Numbered from the stretch's first letter, positions 1-7,072 are shown. The stretch is DNA of 11,696 nucleotides from an uncultured Collinsella sp. (GCA_902464565.1 CABQJV010000045.1:1-11696); one strand, 5' to 3'. Program-made: numbers and translations. Notes: a model not told the origin generated them from the sequence alone.

Positions 1-42
1 ACAGGGGACCAGATCCCTCAAGCCGCCACGCCATCTATTGCA

Positions 43-1653
43 TTACTCCGGACGCTTGGCGTTCCAGATGATGGCGCCGTCGAGCACCTCGACGTCCTCG
101 ACGTCTGCCTGGGTGCCCGTGATGGAAGCGTAGTGGCAAAGCGGCTCGATGACGGCGATCTCGTAGAGGCGCTCCTGAGCCTCGGCCCACTTCTTGGCCG
201 CAGCGTCGGTGTCCTTGGCGGTGCGGGTCTCGGCCACGAGCTTGAGCGCCTTCTCGTCGGACAGGCCATAGAAGGCCTTGGAGACCGAGAGGGACTGGGC
301 CGGGATGGGCTTGTAGTTGGTGGAGGCCACAAAGAGGTCCCACTGCTCGGGCTTGCCGGAGCGGATGTCCATAAAGGTCGCGAACTCGTAGCTGTCGACC
401 TCGGCGGTGAAGCCGGCCTTCTCGAGCTGCTCCTGCAGCGCGACGGTGGCGTTGTACATATCCTTGTAGTCGGGGGTGGTCAGCAGCTTGACCGTCTCAC
501 CGGCATAGGAGGTCTTGGCCAGGGCCTTCTTGGCGGCCTTGGCGTCGGCCTGGTTGAAGTACTTCTTGCCCGCGTCGGTCGCCCACTGAGTGTTCTCGGG
601 GTTGCCAAGGTTGGGATCGATGTTAAAGAGCTCTTTCTCGCCATAGGCGGCAAGAGCGGCCGCCTCGCAATCGATAGCCATGAGGGCGCACTTGCGGATC
701 TCCTCGTCGGCGAAGATGCCCTCGTTCATGTTGAGGAAGGCGGTCAGAACGCCGGCGTTATGGGTGTAGAGCTTGACGTCGTCGTTGCCGTCGAAGTCGT
801 GGTAGTTCTCGGTGGGGATCTCGCCAGCGATATCGTACTCGCCGGTCTCAAACCCGCTCACGCGCGTGGAGGCCTCGGTCACGAACTGATAGTAGATGTC
901 CTTGGTGGGCGCGGAGACCTTGCCGGTGTAGCCCGAAGCCTTGCCGTGGGCGGCGACATAGTCCTCGTAGCGGGTGAGATGGACGTACTGGTCCTGCTTC
1001 CACTCCACAAACTTGTAGGCACCGGTACCCACGTACTCGGTCACGCCGGTATCGCCCGCGGCCTCGATGACCTCGGAGGGGAAGATGCCCGGATACTGGG
1101 AGTGGTTGCCCAGGATGATCAGAAAGTCGACGGCGGGCTCGGTCAGCGTGCAGGTGACCTCGTGGTCGCCCGAGGCGGCGAAGGTGGCGCCGGGCAGCAG
1201 GCTCGCGGCGCGGTCGTTGACGGTGAGCCAGCGGTTCATCGAGGCCACGACGTCCTCGGAGCCAAACTCCTTGCCGTTGTGGAAGGTGACGCCCTCGCGC
1301 AGCTTGATGGTGTAGGTCAGGCCGTCGTCGGAGACCTCATAGCCCTTGGCCAGCACGGGCTGGGGCTCGTAGTCGCTATCGAGGCCAAAGAGCGGATCGA
1401 CGACGTTGCAGATGATGTCCATGGTCACAAGCGACGACGTGGTGTGCGGATCGAGACCGTCCGGGCTCGCCGGTAACGCGATCTGCAGCTCGTCGCGATA
1501 CTCCACATCTTGGCCGGAGGCAGCGGTGCTACCGCTCTCGGCGCCCGAACCGCCGCAGCCGGTGAGCCCGAGGCCCGCCATGACGCACAGGGCGGCGGAG
1601 CCGGTCAGAAAACCGCGACGGGAGACGCCCGCCTTGAAAAGGTCGTTGTTCAT
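43..1653 (-). CDS. ABC transporter substrate-binding lipoprotein, family 5 (peptide/nickel/opine type), Tat-exported
   Basis: The 536-residue protein is the extracytoplasmic binding component of an ABC importer. Its N-terminus has a twin-arginine motif (SRRGFLTG, residues 11-18), a hydrophobic stretch and a lipobox LTGC with the lipidated Cys at 33, so it is probably exported folded by Tat and anchored as a lipoprotein. Residues 101-127 (LAKGYEVSDDGLTYTIKLRE, then GVTFHNG) match the classic signature of SBP_bac_5 proteins such as DppA, OppA and NikA, and the length is normal for that family. The start is ATG with a GAAAGGA ribosome binding site 5 bases upstream. It follows the double-cubane enzyme gene in the same direction after 184 bases. 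Its permeases and ATPases are not visible; they may lie beyond the left edge. The ligand cannot be read from the sequence: peptides, nickel chelates and other small molecules are all possible. Confidence 0.93.
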   Translation of the reverse strand: MNNDLFKAGVSRRGFLTGSAALCVMAGLGLTGCGGSGAESGSTAASGQDVEYRDELQIALPASPDGLDPHTTSSLVTMDIICNVVDPLFGLDSDYEPQPVLAKGYEVSDDGLTYTIKLREGVTFHNGKEFGSEDVVASMNRWLTVNDRAASLLPGATFAASGDHEVTCTLTEPAVDFLIILGNHSQYPGIFPSEVIEAAGDTGVTEYVGTGAYKFVEWKQDQYVHLTRYEDYVAAHGKASGYTGKVSAPTKDIYYQFVTEASTRVSGFETGEYDIAGEIPTENYHDFDGNDDVKLYTHNAGVLTAFLNMNEGIFADEEIRKCALMAIDCEAAALAAYGEKELFNIDPNLGNPENTQWATDAGKKYFNQADAKAAKKALAKTSYAGETVKLLTTPDYKDMYNATVALQEQLEKAGFTAEVDSYEFATFMDIRSGKPEQWDLFVASTNYKPIPAQSLSVSKAFYGLSDEKALKLVAETRTAKDTDAAAKKWAEAQERLYEIAVIEPLCHYASITGTQADVEDVEVLDGAIIWNAKRPE

Positions 1654-1678
1654 TGAGTTCCTTTCGTGTCTGAATAAA

Positions 1679-1721
1679 CAGATAGAATCTGCCGGGACGG
1701 CGGAAATCCCCGCCCCGGCAG
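1679..1721 (-). other. Intergenic hairpins before the binding-lipoprotein gene
   Basis: On the minus strand the arms CTGCCGGG (1714-1721) and CCCGGCAG (1689-1696) are perfect complements, and an inner GCGG/CCGC pairing extends the stem. A second, smaller inverted repeat, CAGAT/ATCTG (1679-1691), overlaps its 3' end, so the two may be mutually exclusive. The following sequence is T-rich but has no clean U-tract. It could be a weak terminator or attenuator between the double-cubane gene and the lipoprotein gene, or an RNA-stabilising structure that sets their relative expression. The rest of the 184-base gap (1654-1837) shows nothing convincing. Confidence 0.5.
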
Positions 1722-1837
1722 CTATGCGAAGCCGATCGGCGCCCTGCGGTGCATCCGGACACCGGCCGGCATGGCAACGGAGAAATCCCTATCGCGTGGA
1801 TAGAAACACCCGGTGGCACGGCTTGGCGCAGGTGCGG

Positions 1838-3121
1838 CTAAATCGTCTCGAGGAAGGCCTCGATGCGGGTCTGGAGCTGACCGGCATCCTCGCCGGCGTA
1901 GTCGGTCGTGATGTGCATAAACGGAATGCCGGCCTCCTCGGCGGCCTTCTCCACGGCAAACGATTCCATCTCGTAGAGCGTGCAGAACTGCAGGGCCACG
2001 TCGACGATGCCGTCGGCATGCAGGTCCTTGGCCATCTGGACAATGTCCTTCATACGCTGGTCGTTGGGCGTAAAGACAGCGCAGTTGATCTTAAAGTAGC
2101 GCTCGGCGATGGCGTCGAGCATCTCGTCGACCGTCTCGCCGGACTCGTCGACCAGGTCCTTGTAGTAGCGCGAGCCCGTGCAGGACTCCTCGCCTACCAC
2201 AACGCCGCCGGCCTTCTCGATAAGGTTGAACAGTTTCCAGTTGGGCACGGCCATGGGCGTACCGGTGTACAGGATGCGCTTGGTCCCCTTGGGCGCCACG
2301 CCCTCGCCGGCCTCGACACGCTGCTCGCACTCGGCGGCCATCTCGTTGATGGCTCCGGTCAGACGCGGCGTGTCGTCCATAAAGGCGGCCTGAACGGTCA
2401 GCAGGCTGTCGAGACCGCTGATGGGCGCCGGGTCGGCAGCGCGCGTGGCAGCGAGGCGCTGCAGGGCGCGACGCTTCTCATTGACGGCGTGGATGGCGGC
2501 CTTCAGACGCTCGGGCGTGATCTTGACGCCGCACTCTTCCTCGATCTTGGCGGCGAGCTTCTTGACCTCGGCCTTCCAGGTCACGAGCGTCGACTCGTCG
2601 TGTACGTTGGGAATATCCATGACGTACATGTTCTTTTGCGTGGCAAAGAACTCGTAGGCCTTTTTCTTGCCGTCGCAGGTGTTCTCACCCACGACCAGGT
2701 CACTCGACTCAATGTAGGGGCAGACCTCGCCCAGCTTAAAGCCGGCAAAGCTCTTGATGAGCGGACAGGTGTTGCGCGGCAAGTGCTCCTCAACCTTGTC
2801 CGTTGCCCAGTCGGCACCCGAGCACAAGCCCACGGGGATGCCATCGCAGGCAAGCACGATCTCTTCGGGCACGTAGACGCAGAACGAACCGACGATCTTG
2901 GTGGCCTCGCCGGCCTCCTTCTTGTCGAGCATCTCCTTAATACGGCCGCTGTGGATGTTGGTGGCGACAAAATCCAGGTAGGACGTAGACTTGGGGCGAT
3001 TGTTCTGTGTCAGGAACATATCGCCGTACATCTGGCCCACGGCGCCCAGCAGCATGTCGTGGTCGGCAAGATTCATGCCGAGGCTTTCCCACATCGGATG
3101 GAAATCGAATTCTTCAGCCAT
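1838..3121 (-). CDS. 2-hydroxyacyl-CoA dehydratase-family / double-cubane-cluster anaerobic reductase
   Basis: This 427-residue protein resembles the HgdB/BcrC/YjiM family, whose members carry Fe-S clusters and perform difficult reductions or dehydrations in anaerobes. Family hallmarks are the cysteine pattern C81, C92, C100, C119 (RNTCPLIKS), C134 (GEVCPYIESSDLVVGE), C149 (NTCDGKKKAYEF), C314 (EESCTGSRYY), C347 and C380 (ALQFCTLYE). The TCDGKKK stretch and the overall length fit the double-cubane-cluster reductase branch better than classical two-subunit dehydratases, because a single gene is present with no paired alpha subunit. Such enzymes need an ATP-dependent activator (HgdC/YjiL type); none is in this window. 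The start is ATG with a GAGAGGGG ribosome binding site 7 bases upstream. A 444-base structured leader precedes it and the binding lipoprotein follows. The substrate is unknown; classical dehydratase activity cannot be excluded. Confidence 0.88.
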   Translation of the reverse strand: MAEEFDFHPMWESLGMNLADHDMLLGAVGQMYGDMFLTQNNRPKSTSYLDFVATNIHSGRIKEMLDKKEAGEATKIVGSFCVYVPEEIVLACDGIPVGLCSGADWATDKVEEHLPRNTCPLIKSFAGFKLGEVCPYIESSDLVVGENTCDGKKKAYEFFATQKNMYVMDIPNVHDESTLVTWKAEVKKLAAKIEEECGVKITPERLKAAIHAVNEKRRALQRLAATRAADPAPISGLDSLLTVQAAFMDDTPRLTGAINEMAAECEQRVEAGEGVAPKGTKRILYTGTPMAVPNWKLFNLIEKAGGVVVGEESCTGSRYYKDLVDESGETVDEMLDAIAERYFKINCAVFTPNDQRMKDIVQMAKDLHADGIVDVALQFCTLYEMESFAVEKAAEEAGIPFMHITTDYAGEDAGQLQTRIEAFLETI

Positions 3122-3166
3122 GACGGTTCCCCTCTCGAACCAAAAATGAATAGCTACGGTATTTCT

Positions 3167-3196
3167 GCACGGTGGGCGGCGAAAACCCAGCCGTGC
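3167..3196 (-). other. Leader hairpin nearest the double-cubane gene
   Basis: The arms GCACGG(TGGG) at 3167-3176 and (CCCA)G(CCGTGC) at 3186-3196 give a 10-bp stem interrupted by a single bulged base, with a 9-base loop. It ends 45 bases before the start codon of the double-cubane gene. No U-tract follows directly, so it is more likely a leader element than a terminator. Confidence 0.45.
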
Positions 3197-3259
3197 CTAA
3201 ACCCGGAATTTTGGGGAACCTGCTTTGCAGCTGATTATTTAGTTGTGCGTCGTCTCTCC

Positions 3260-3295
3260 CGGAGCCGTGAACATACCTGCTCATATGCGGCTCCG
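3260..3295 (-). other. Leader hairpin spanning the end of the small ORF
   Basis: CGGAGCCG (minus strand, 3288-3295) pairs perfectly with CGGCTCCG (3260-3267) around a 20-base loop. The loop contains the UGA stop of the putative 22-codon ORF, so translation to that stop would open this stem. That arrangement is what a leader-peptide control element would show, but no downstream alternative pairing was proved. Confidence 0.45.
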
Positions 3296-3349
3296 AGCCA
3301 TATACAGGGCGCGCGCCGCAACGCGACGCGAATATGTCTTCTGCGGCAT
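3281..3349 (-). CDS. Putative small basic peptide (22 residues), leader peptide or orphan sORF
   Basis: The ORF begins ATG CCG CAG AAG and ends at TGA. The peptide starts MPQKTYSRRV and contains five arginines and one lysine in 22 residues, so it is strongly basic. The main support is a full consensus ribosome binding site AGGAGG (3358-3363), 8 bases before the ATG, better than those of most long genes here, with a TATAGT box (3380-3385) about 20 bases further upstream. I do not recognise the peptide. It could be a leader peptide for the double-cubane gene 160 bases downstream, a small functional protein, or chance. Its start region lies in a hairpin that could hide the ribosome binding site. 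Confidence 0.4.
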   Translation of the reverse strand: MPQKTYSRRVAARALYMARSRI

Positions 3350-3360
3350 CAGCGCGCCCT
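3306..3360 (-). other. Strong hairpin overlapping the ribosome binding site and start of the small ORF
   Basis: On the minus strand AGGGCGCGC (3352-3360) pairs with GCGCGCCCT (3306-3314), and inside it GCCGCA (3342-3347) pairs with TGCGGC (3315-3320). This gives 15 GC-rich pairs with one 4-base bulge and a 21-base loop. The outer arm includes the last three bases of the AGGAGG site and the bulge covers the first two bases of the ATG, so folding should block initiation of the small ORF. Confidence 0.6.
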
Positions 3361-3379
3361 CCTTTTCTCGTCGAAGGTA

Positions 3380-3385
3380 ACTATA
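3380..3385 (-). promoter_or_regulatory. Possible -10 box for the small ORF/double-cubane leader
   Basis: TATAGT on the minus strand matches the sigma-70-type -10 consensus at five of six positions and would start transcription near 3373, just ahead of the AGGAGG site. The -35 region 17 bases upstream (TTCGTC) is poor, so an activator would be needed or the call is wrong. Confidence 0.3.
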
Positions 3386-3454
3386 TCAACGGTTGTCGTC
3401 CAGACGAACACCGCCGACATGCGTACGACAGCGTCGGGATGTGAGCATCTCACT

Positions 3455-3476
3455 GTCTGATAATTAATTATCAGAC
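3455..3476. promoter_or_regulatory. Perfect 22-bp palindrome, probable operator
   Basis: GTCTGATAATT followed by its exact reverse complement AATTATCAGAC forms an uninterrupted dyad. The core TGATAAT-TA-ATTATCA resembles the Fur-family 7-1-7 box (TGATAAT-N-ATTATCA) but with two central bases instead of one. It is AT-rich in otherwise GC-rich DNA and lies upstream of the double-cubane gene leader, about 90 bases before the predicted start of transcription. A dimeric repressor or activator is the simplest reading; the protein is unknown. Confidence 0.6.
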
Positions 3477-3519
3477 TGATAAGGTTTAGTCATGTAGAAA
3501 TCGGCGAACGGCGAAGTGA

Positions 3520-3549
3520 AAATAAAGCGTTCGAGGAATACCTCCTCGA
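3520..3549 (-). terminator. Probable rho-independent terminator of modABC
   Basis: On the minus strand TCGAGGA (3543-3549) and TCCTCGA (3531-3537) form a 7-bp stem with a 5-base loop, 16 bases after the modC stop codon. The downstream sequence ACGCTTTATTTT is T-rich but interrupted, so termination may be partial and some transcripts may continue into the double-cubane leader. Confidence 0.5.
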
Positions 3550-3565
3550 CCGCATCGCCCCCGCA

Positions 3566-4636
3566 TTATCGGCAAACGAGATGAATCCTGCTTGCATCAA
3601 AATGCATGCGCAGAGTCTCACCCGCCTGCGGCAGCTCTTCCACGGGTACACTCACCTTATTCACCTTCCACTGCAGACGCGTGGGCGCATCAACACGCGG
3701 CACGTCCAGCAGCACCAGCCGCTCAAAGCGCGAATCGCTCACACGGGCCACGTGCAAATCGTAGCTGTTGCGACCGCGCTCCGCGCGATTGTCAACATGG
3801 AAGTAGCTCGCACGAATACCGAGGTACGTCACGTTATCGGGAACCTCATGGCCCACGTTAAAGGTCATGCCCCAGTCGAGGGCCTCAACTTCTTCGGGCC
3901 CGATCTTGCGCGCCCGGCTTGTGTTCTTGCAGCCCGTCAGACGCAGTGCCGCCAGCGTCTGCGGACGGCGGACCACGTCCTCGACGGAGCCGGTCTCCTC
4001 AACATGCCCGTCGTGCATCACGCAGATGCGCTGGCAGAGGCGGCATGCTTCGTCGATGTCGTGGCTCACGTAGAGCACGGTGCGGTTGCACACATCGAAC
4101 AGGTCGAGCATGTTCTGCTCGAGTGCGCTCTTAAGATAGGAATCGAGCGCGCTCATGGGCTCGTCGAACATAAAAATGCCCGGATGCGCCGCCACCATGC
4201 GCGCAAGCGCCACACGTTGCTGCTGACCGCCCGAGAGTCGCGCGGGATAGCGGTCGGCAAAGTCGGCCAGGCCGAAAATGCCCAAATAGCACTCGGCGAG
4301 CTTTTTGCGCGCCGCGGCGTCTCCCGCGCCCTTTACACCGGCGCATACGTTGTCGGCCACCGTCATGTTGGGGAACAGCTGATAGTTTTGGAACAGCAGA
4401 GCGCATTTGCGCTCCTGGGGTGACAGGTTGATGCCCGCCGCCGAGTCAAAAAAGGTCACGCCGTTGACGACGATCCTGCCCTCGTCGGGCGTCTCCACGC
4501 CGGCGATGCAGCGCAGCGTACAGCTCTTGCCGCAACCCGAGGCGCCCAGCAGTGCCACACGCTCCTCGCCGGCCTCAAGCTGCATGTCGAGCATAAACCC
4601 GGGATAGCGCTTTTTGATATCCAGAACGAGTGACAT
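3566..4636 (-). CDS. modC: Molybdate ABC transporter ATP-binding protein
   Basis: ModC hydrolyses ATP on the cytoplasmic side to drive molybdate import through ModB. The 356-residue protein has all ABC motifs: Walker A GASGCGKS (31-38), Q-loop Q83 in LLFQNYQLFPNM, signature LSGGQQQRVALARM (134-147), Walker B IFMFDEP (154-160) and H-loop H192 in VSHDIDEA. Residues from about 230 to the end form the C-terminal regulatory part of the size expected for ModC, although the TOBE-like sequence is divergent. It starts 3 bases after the modB stop, and its ribosome binding site GGGAGGT lies inside the last modB codons, so the two are probably translationally coupled. Assignment to molybdate rather than another oxyanion rests mainly on modA, modB and the adjacent mogA and moeA. 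Confidence 0.93.
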   Translation of the reverse strand: MSLVLDIKKRYPGFMLDMQLEAGEERVALLGASGCGKSCTLRCIAGVETPDEGRIVVNGVTFFDSAAGINLSPQERKCALLFQNYQLFPNMTVADNVCAGVKGAGDAAARKKLAECYLGIFGLADFADRYPARLSGGQQQRVALARMVAAHPGIFMFDEPMSALDSYLKSALEQNMLDLFDVCNRTVLYVSHDIDEACRLCQRICVMHDGHVEETGSVEDVVRRPQTLAALRLTGCKNTSRARKIGPEEVEALDWGMTFNVGHEVPDNVTYLGIRASYFHVDNRAERGRNSYDLHVARVSDSRFERLVLLDVPRVDAPTRLQWKVNKVSVPVEELPQAGETLRMHFDASRIHLVCR

Positions 4637-4639
4637 GAC

Positions 4640-6082
4640 CTATCGACCTCCCTGCGGCGCCGCATCATCGCGCATGAGCTCGGCCAGCGCCTCGCGATCG
4701 ATACGCAGCGCATCGCCGCCGACTGGGTCGAGCGAATCGCCCTGTCCGGCGAGATCTTTGGCCTGTTTGCGCTCCGCACGGGAAAGGCCCCGCTCGCGAT
4801 ACTTTTGCGAATGAGCGGTGTACATGTTGATGAACAGGATGACCAAAAAGCTAAAGACAATCACGACGACGACCCAAAAGAGGGCCACCGACGTGTTGCC
4901 GCCCATCCACTCAAAGTAGATGGCGATGGGAATGGTCTGCGTAATACCGGCGTAGTTGCCCGCAAAGAACAGCGTGCAGCCAAACTCACCCATCGCGCGG
5001 GCAAAGGCGAGCACCGTGCCGGCGGCAATAGAGGGCCACCCAAGCGGCATCATAAGCTTGGTAAAGATGAGACGCTCGGACCATCCCAAGGTTCGCGCGG
5101 CGTCGAGCATCTGCGTGTCGAGGCTCTCGAAGGCTCCAAGTGCCGTACGATAGACGAGCGGGAACGACACCACCACGGCAGAGATCACCGCCGCCGGCCA
5201 CGTAAAGACGATCGAGACGCCGTGCGCGATAAGCCACCGACCGACCCCGGTCGATCGACCAAATAGCATAAGCAGCAAAAAGCCACACACCGTAGGCGGC
5301 AGCACCATAGGGATGGTAAAGACCGAGTCGAGCAAGCCCTTGATGCGGCTCGAGGTACCCATAGTCTTCCACGCGGCGAACAGGCCCAGCGCAAACGCGA
5401 TTACCAGGGCAAGGCCGCTCGTTTTTATGGACACCCAAAACGGGCGATAGTCGATGTCGCCCAAAAAGGAGGCCAGAGAGGTCAAGGGCCCCTGCTCGTC
5501 CCGCAACACGACAGACGACGCTTCTACCATTTGAGCGCTATCAAGCCAACGCGCGCCGCCCTTGGCATCACCAGAGGCTGATGCAATCACCACATAGCGG
5601 TCCCCATCCGCACCGCGCTCGTCAAAGCCATAGGTATACCCGCCGGTCTCAAACGTTGTTTCCGCCGTGACATACCAAGGAAGATCCACGTCCCCTAGCT
5701 GCGCACCTCCCATGCAGTTTGCACTGTCGAGCTTACAAACGAGGGCCTTGAGACCCGATACGCACTCGTTGTCCTGCAGATCCAATCCATACTTCTCGAC
5801 CGTCTTGGGCGATATCCACACAACAACGCGATCGGCAGCAGGCGCCACTACAAGGTCCACGTCCTCGTCAACGGGAAACCGGTAGCCCTCAGGCTGGCCC
5901 TCCATGGCACGAGCGGTCCCCTTGGCCAACCGCTCAAAACCCTCGATCCCATAAGAAAGCCCATGAGCGGTCGCAGCAACCTGGGCCCCGTCCTCAGTGT
6001 CCCCAGCAAACGCAAACCCCGGCACCCAGCAAAGCGCGAAGATCAAAGCACAGGCGACAAGCATGCGGAATCTATTAAGCAC
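4640..6082 (-). CDS. modB: Molybdate ABC transporter permease with an N-terminal extracytoplasmic domain
   Basis: The C-terminal half is a normal ModB channel: membrane segments from about residue 216, the PMVLPPTVCG motif (258-267), and the EAA loop that docks ModC (AARTLGWSERLIF, about 328-340, continuing to MGEFG). A basic cytoplasmic tail of about 50 residues follows. The N-terminus is unusual: a signal-peptide-like segment (cleavage likely after AFA, about residue 26), then some 190 residues predicted outside the membrane, with cysteines near 107, 116 and 123. Typical ModB proteins are about 220-230 residues and lack this; here there are 480. I chose GTG at 6082 because TTGGAG lies 6 bases upstream and the signal peptide follows directly. 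A GTG at 6151 overlapping the modA stop would add 23 residues but has no clear ribosome binding site. The domain is not recognised. Confidence 0.88.
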   Translation of the reverse strand: MLNRFRMLVACALIFALCWVPGFAFAGDTEDGAQVAATAHGLSYGIEGFERLAKGTARAMEGQPEGYRFPVDEDVDLVVAPAADRVVVWISPKTVEKYGLDLQDNECVSGLKALVCKLDSANCMGGAQLGDVDLPWYVTAETTFETGGYTYGFDERGADGDRYVVIASASGDAKGGARWLDSAQMVEASSVVLRDEQGPLTSLASFLGDIDYRPFWVSIKTSGLALVIAFALGLFAAWKTMGTSSRIKGLLDSVFTIPMVLPPTVCGFLLLMLFGRSTGVGRWLIAHGVSIVFTWPAAVISAVVVSFPLVYRTALGAFESLDTQMLDAARTLGWSERLIFTKLMMPLGWPSIAAGTVLAFARAMGEFGCTLFFAGNYAGITQTIPIAIYFEWMGGNTSVALFWVVVVIVFSFLVILFINMYTAHSQKYRERGLSRAERKQAKDLAGQGDSLDPVGGDALRIDREALAELMRDDAAPQGGR

Positions 6083-6150
6083 GAAAAGCTCCAAGCGAAT
6101 ACAAGGACGGAGTGAAACACAAAACGATGGAATTATCGCGCCAGGCCGCA

Positions 6151-7026
6151 CTACTCGGAAAGCTCAAAGCCGTACTTAGCCCAAATCTTCTGAGCCTTCT
6201 TGTTGGTCAGGCAGAAGTCGATGAACGCCTTGGCCTCGTCGGCGTGCTCGGAGCCATCGGCGACAGCGCCCGGATACACGATGGGCTTGTGCGAGTCCTC
6301 GGGACACACAAAGGCCTCCTCGATGCCGTCGTAGCGGAAGATGTCGGAGCTGTAGACAAAACCGGCCACGCAGTCGCCCGTGGACACATAGGCGGCGGCG
6401 GTACCAACTTTGTCGGCCAGGACCACCTTGTCGGCGATCTCGGGCGAATACTCGCCGTCGTCGCCCTCGGTGCCGGTGTAGAGGCCCACAGAGGCCAGGG
6501 CCTGGTTGGCGTACTTGCCAGCGGGAACGGTCTTGGCGTCGCCGATGGCGATCTTACCGTCCAGATTCGCGACGTCAGCGATGGCCTCAATCTTGGTGTC
6601 GGAGCCCTCGGCGCGAATAATCACGAGGTCGTTAACGAACATATCCTCACGGGTGTCGGTGTCGACGAGCTCGGCGGTCTCAGCGTCATCCATGGTGCCC
6701 TTGGAAGCGGTGATGAGCACGTCGACCGTGGCGCCGGCACGCATCTGCTCGACAAGGTCGCCGGACGCTTTGAACTGCGTGTCGGCGAAGGTGGTGCTGG
6801 TCTGGTCGGTGTAGAGCTCCTGGACCTCGGGAAGGGCCTTCTCGAGCGAGTTGGCGGCAAAGACCTGCAGCTCAACGGTTTCCTTCTTGGAAGAGGCCTT
6901 GGCGGAGCCGGCATCGGATCCGGCCGGCTCGGACGTCTTGCTGCCCGAGCAGCCGGCAAGACCAAGGCTGGCAGCGGCGACAGCAGAAAGCGAGACGAAT
7001 CCGCGGCGAGAAACCATATCGAACAT
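6151..7026 (-). CDS. modA: Molybdate-binding lipoprotein of the ABC importer
   Basis: ModA captures molybdate (or tungstate) outside the membrane and delivers it to ModB. The 291-residue protein has a Tat motif (SRRGFVSLS, from residue 6) and lipobox LAGC with Cys26. Family motifs are FAANSLEKAL (56-65), KASGDLVEQM (87-96), IGDAKTVPAGKYANQAL (161-177) and VGTAAAYVSTGD leading to FVYSSD (223-228). By analogy with E. coli ModA, S60, S89, A169 and Y225 are candidate oxyanion contacts; this is inference. The start chosen is ATG at 7026, 6 bases after AAGGG; a TTG two codons earlier sits too close to that site. It is the first gene of modABC and is preceded by a TATAAT box and two palindromes. Tungstate-selective TupA or WtpA is less likely because of the ModA-type motifs. 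Confidence 0.93.
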   Translation of the reverse strand: MFDMVSRRGFVSLSAVAAASLGLAGCSGSKTSEPAGSDAGSAKASSKKETVELQVFAANSLEKALPEVQELYTDQTSTTFADTQFKASGDLVEQMRAGATVDVLITASKGTMDDAETAELVDTDTREDMFVNDLVIIRAEGSDTKIEAIADVANLDGKIAIGDAKTVPAGKYANQALASVGLYTGTEGDDGEYSPEIADKVVLADKVGTAAAYVSTGDCVAGFVYSSDIFRYDGIEEAFVCPEDSHKPIVYPGAVADGSEHADEAKAFIDFCLTNKKAQKIWAKYGFELSE

Positions 7027-7072
7027 ATTCAACCCTTTCGGACCTTGTGCCCGGGTACCCCACCGCGGGCTT

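Larger units (their letters stand above)
3122..3565. other. 444-base intergenic region upstream of the double-cubane gene
   Basis: This gap lies between the modC stop and the double-cubane gene. Read on the minus strand it contains, in order, the modC terminator candidate (3531-3549), a perfect 22-bp palindrome (3455-3476), a small GTGAG/CTCAC inverted repeat (3441-3453), a possible -10 box TATAGT (3380-3385), a putative 22-codon ORF with an AGGAGG ribosome binding site, and three hairpins. No conserved riboswitch consensus that I can recognise is present. The density of dyad symmetry suggests a regulatory leader rather than degenerate coding sequence. Confidence 0.6.

Noticed and set aside
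1..34. A short ATG-initiated minus-strand frame running off the left edge, possibly a permease start
   Set aside because: Only 11 codons are visible, no ribosome binding site precedes it, and the residues do not resemble an ABC permease N-terminus.
133..1476. 447-codon plus-strand open frame antisense to the binding lipoprotein
   Set aside because: It mirrors the codon bias of the lipoprotein gene, has a low-complexity Gly/Val/Leu composition, and has no supported start site.
3239..3349. Read-through of the UGA in the small ORF as selenocysteine, giving a longer peptide in the same frame
   Set aside because: The frame does continue to a TAA at 3239, but the hairpin surrounds the UGA instead of following it at the distance expected for a bacterial SECIS, and the peptide has no selenoprotein motif.
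1406..3460. Very long open frame on the plus strand (684 codons), antisense to the double-cubane gene
   Set aside because: It is opposite a gene with clear family motifs. Its translation is rich in Leu, Gly, Val, Asp and His with no recognisable domain, as expected for the complement of GC-rich coding sequence.
6083..6151. Upstream GTG start for modB overlapping the modA stop codon
   Set aside because: Translational coupling is possible, but it lacks a clear ribosome binding site and would put 23 polar or mixed residues before the signal peptide, while the GTG at 6082 has TTGGAG at good spacing.
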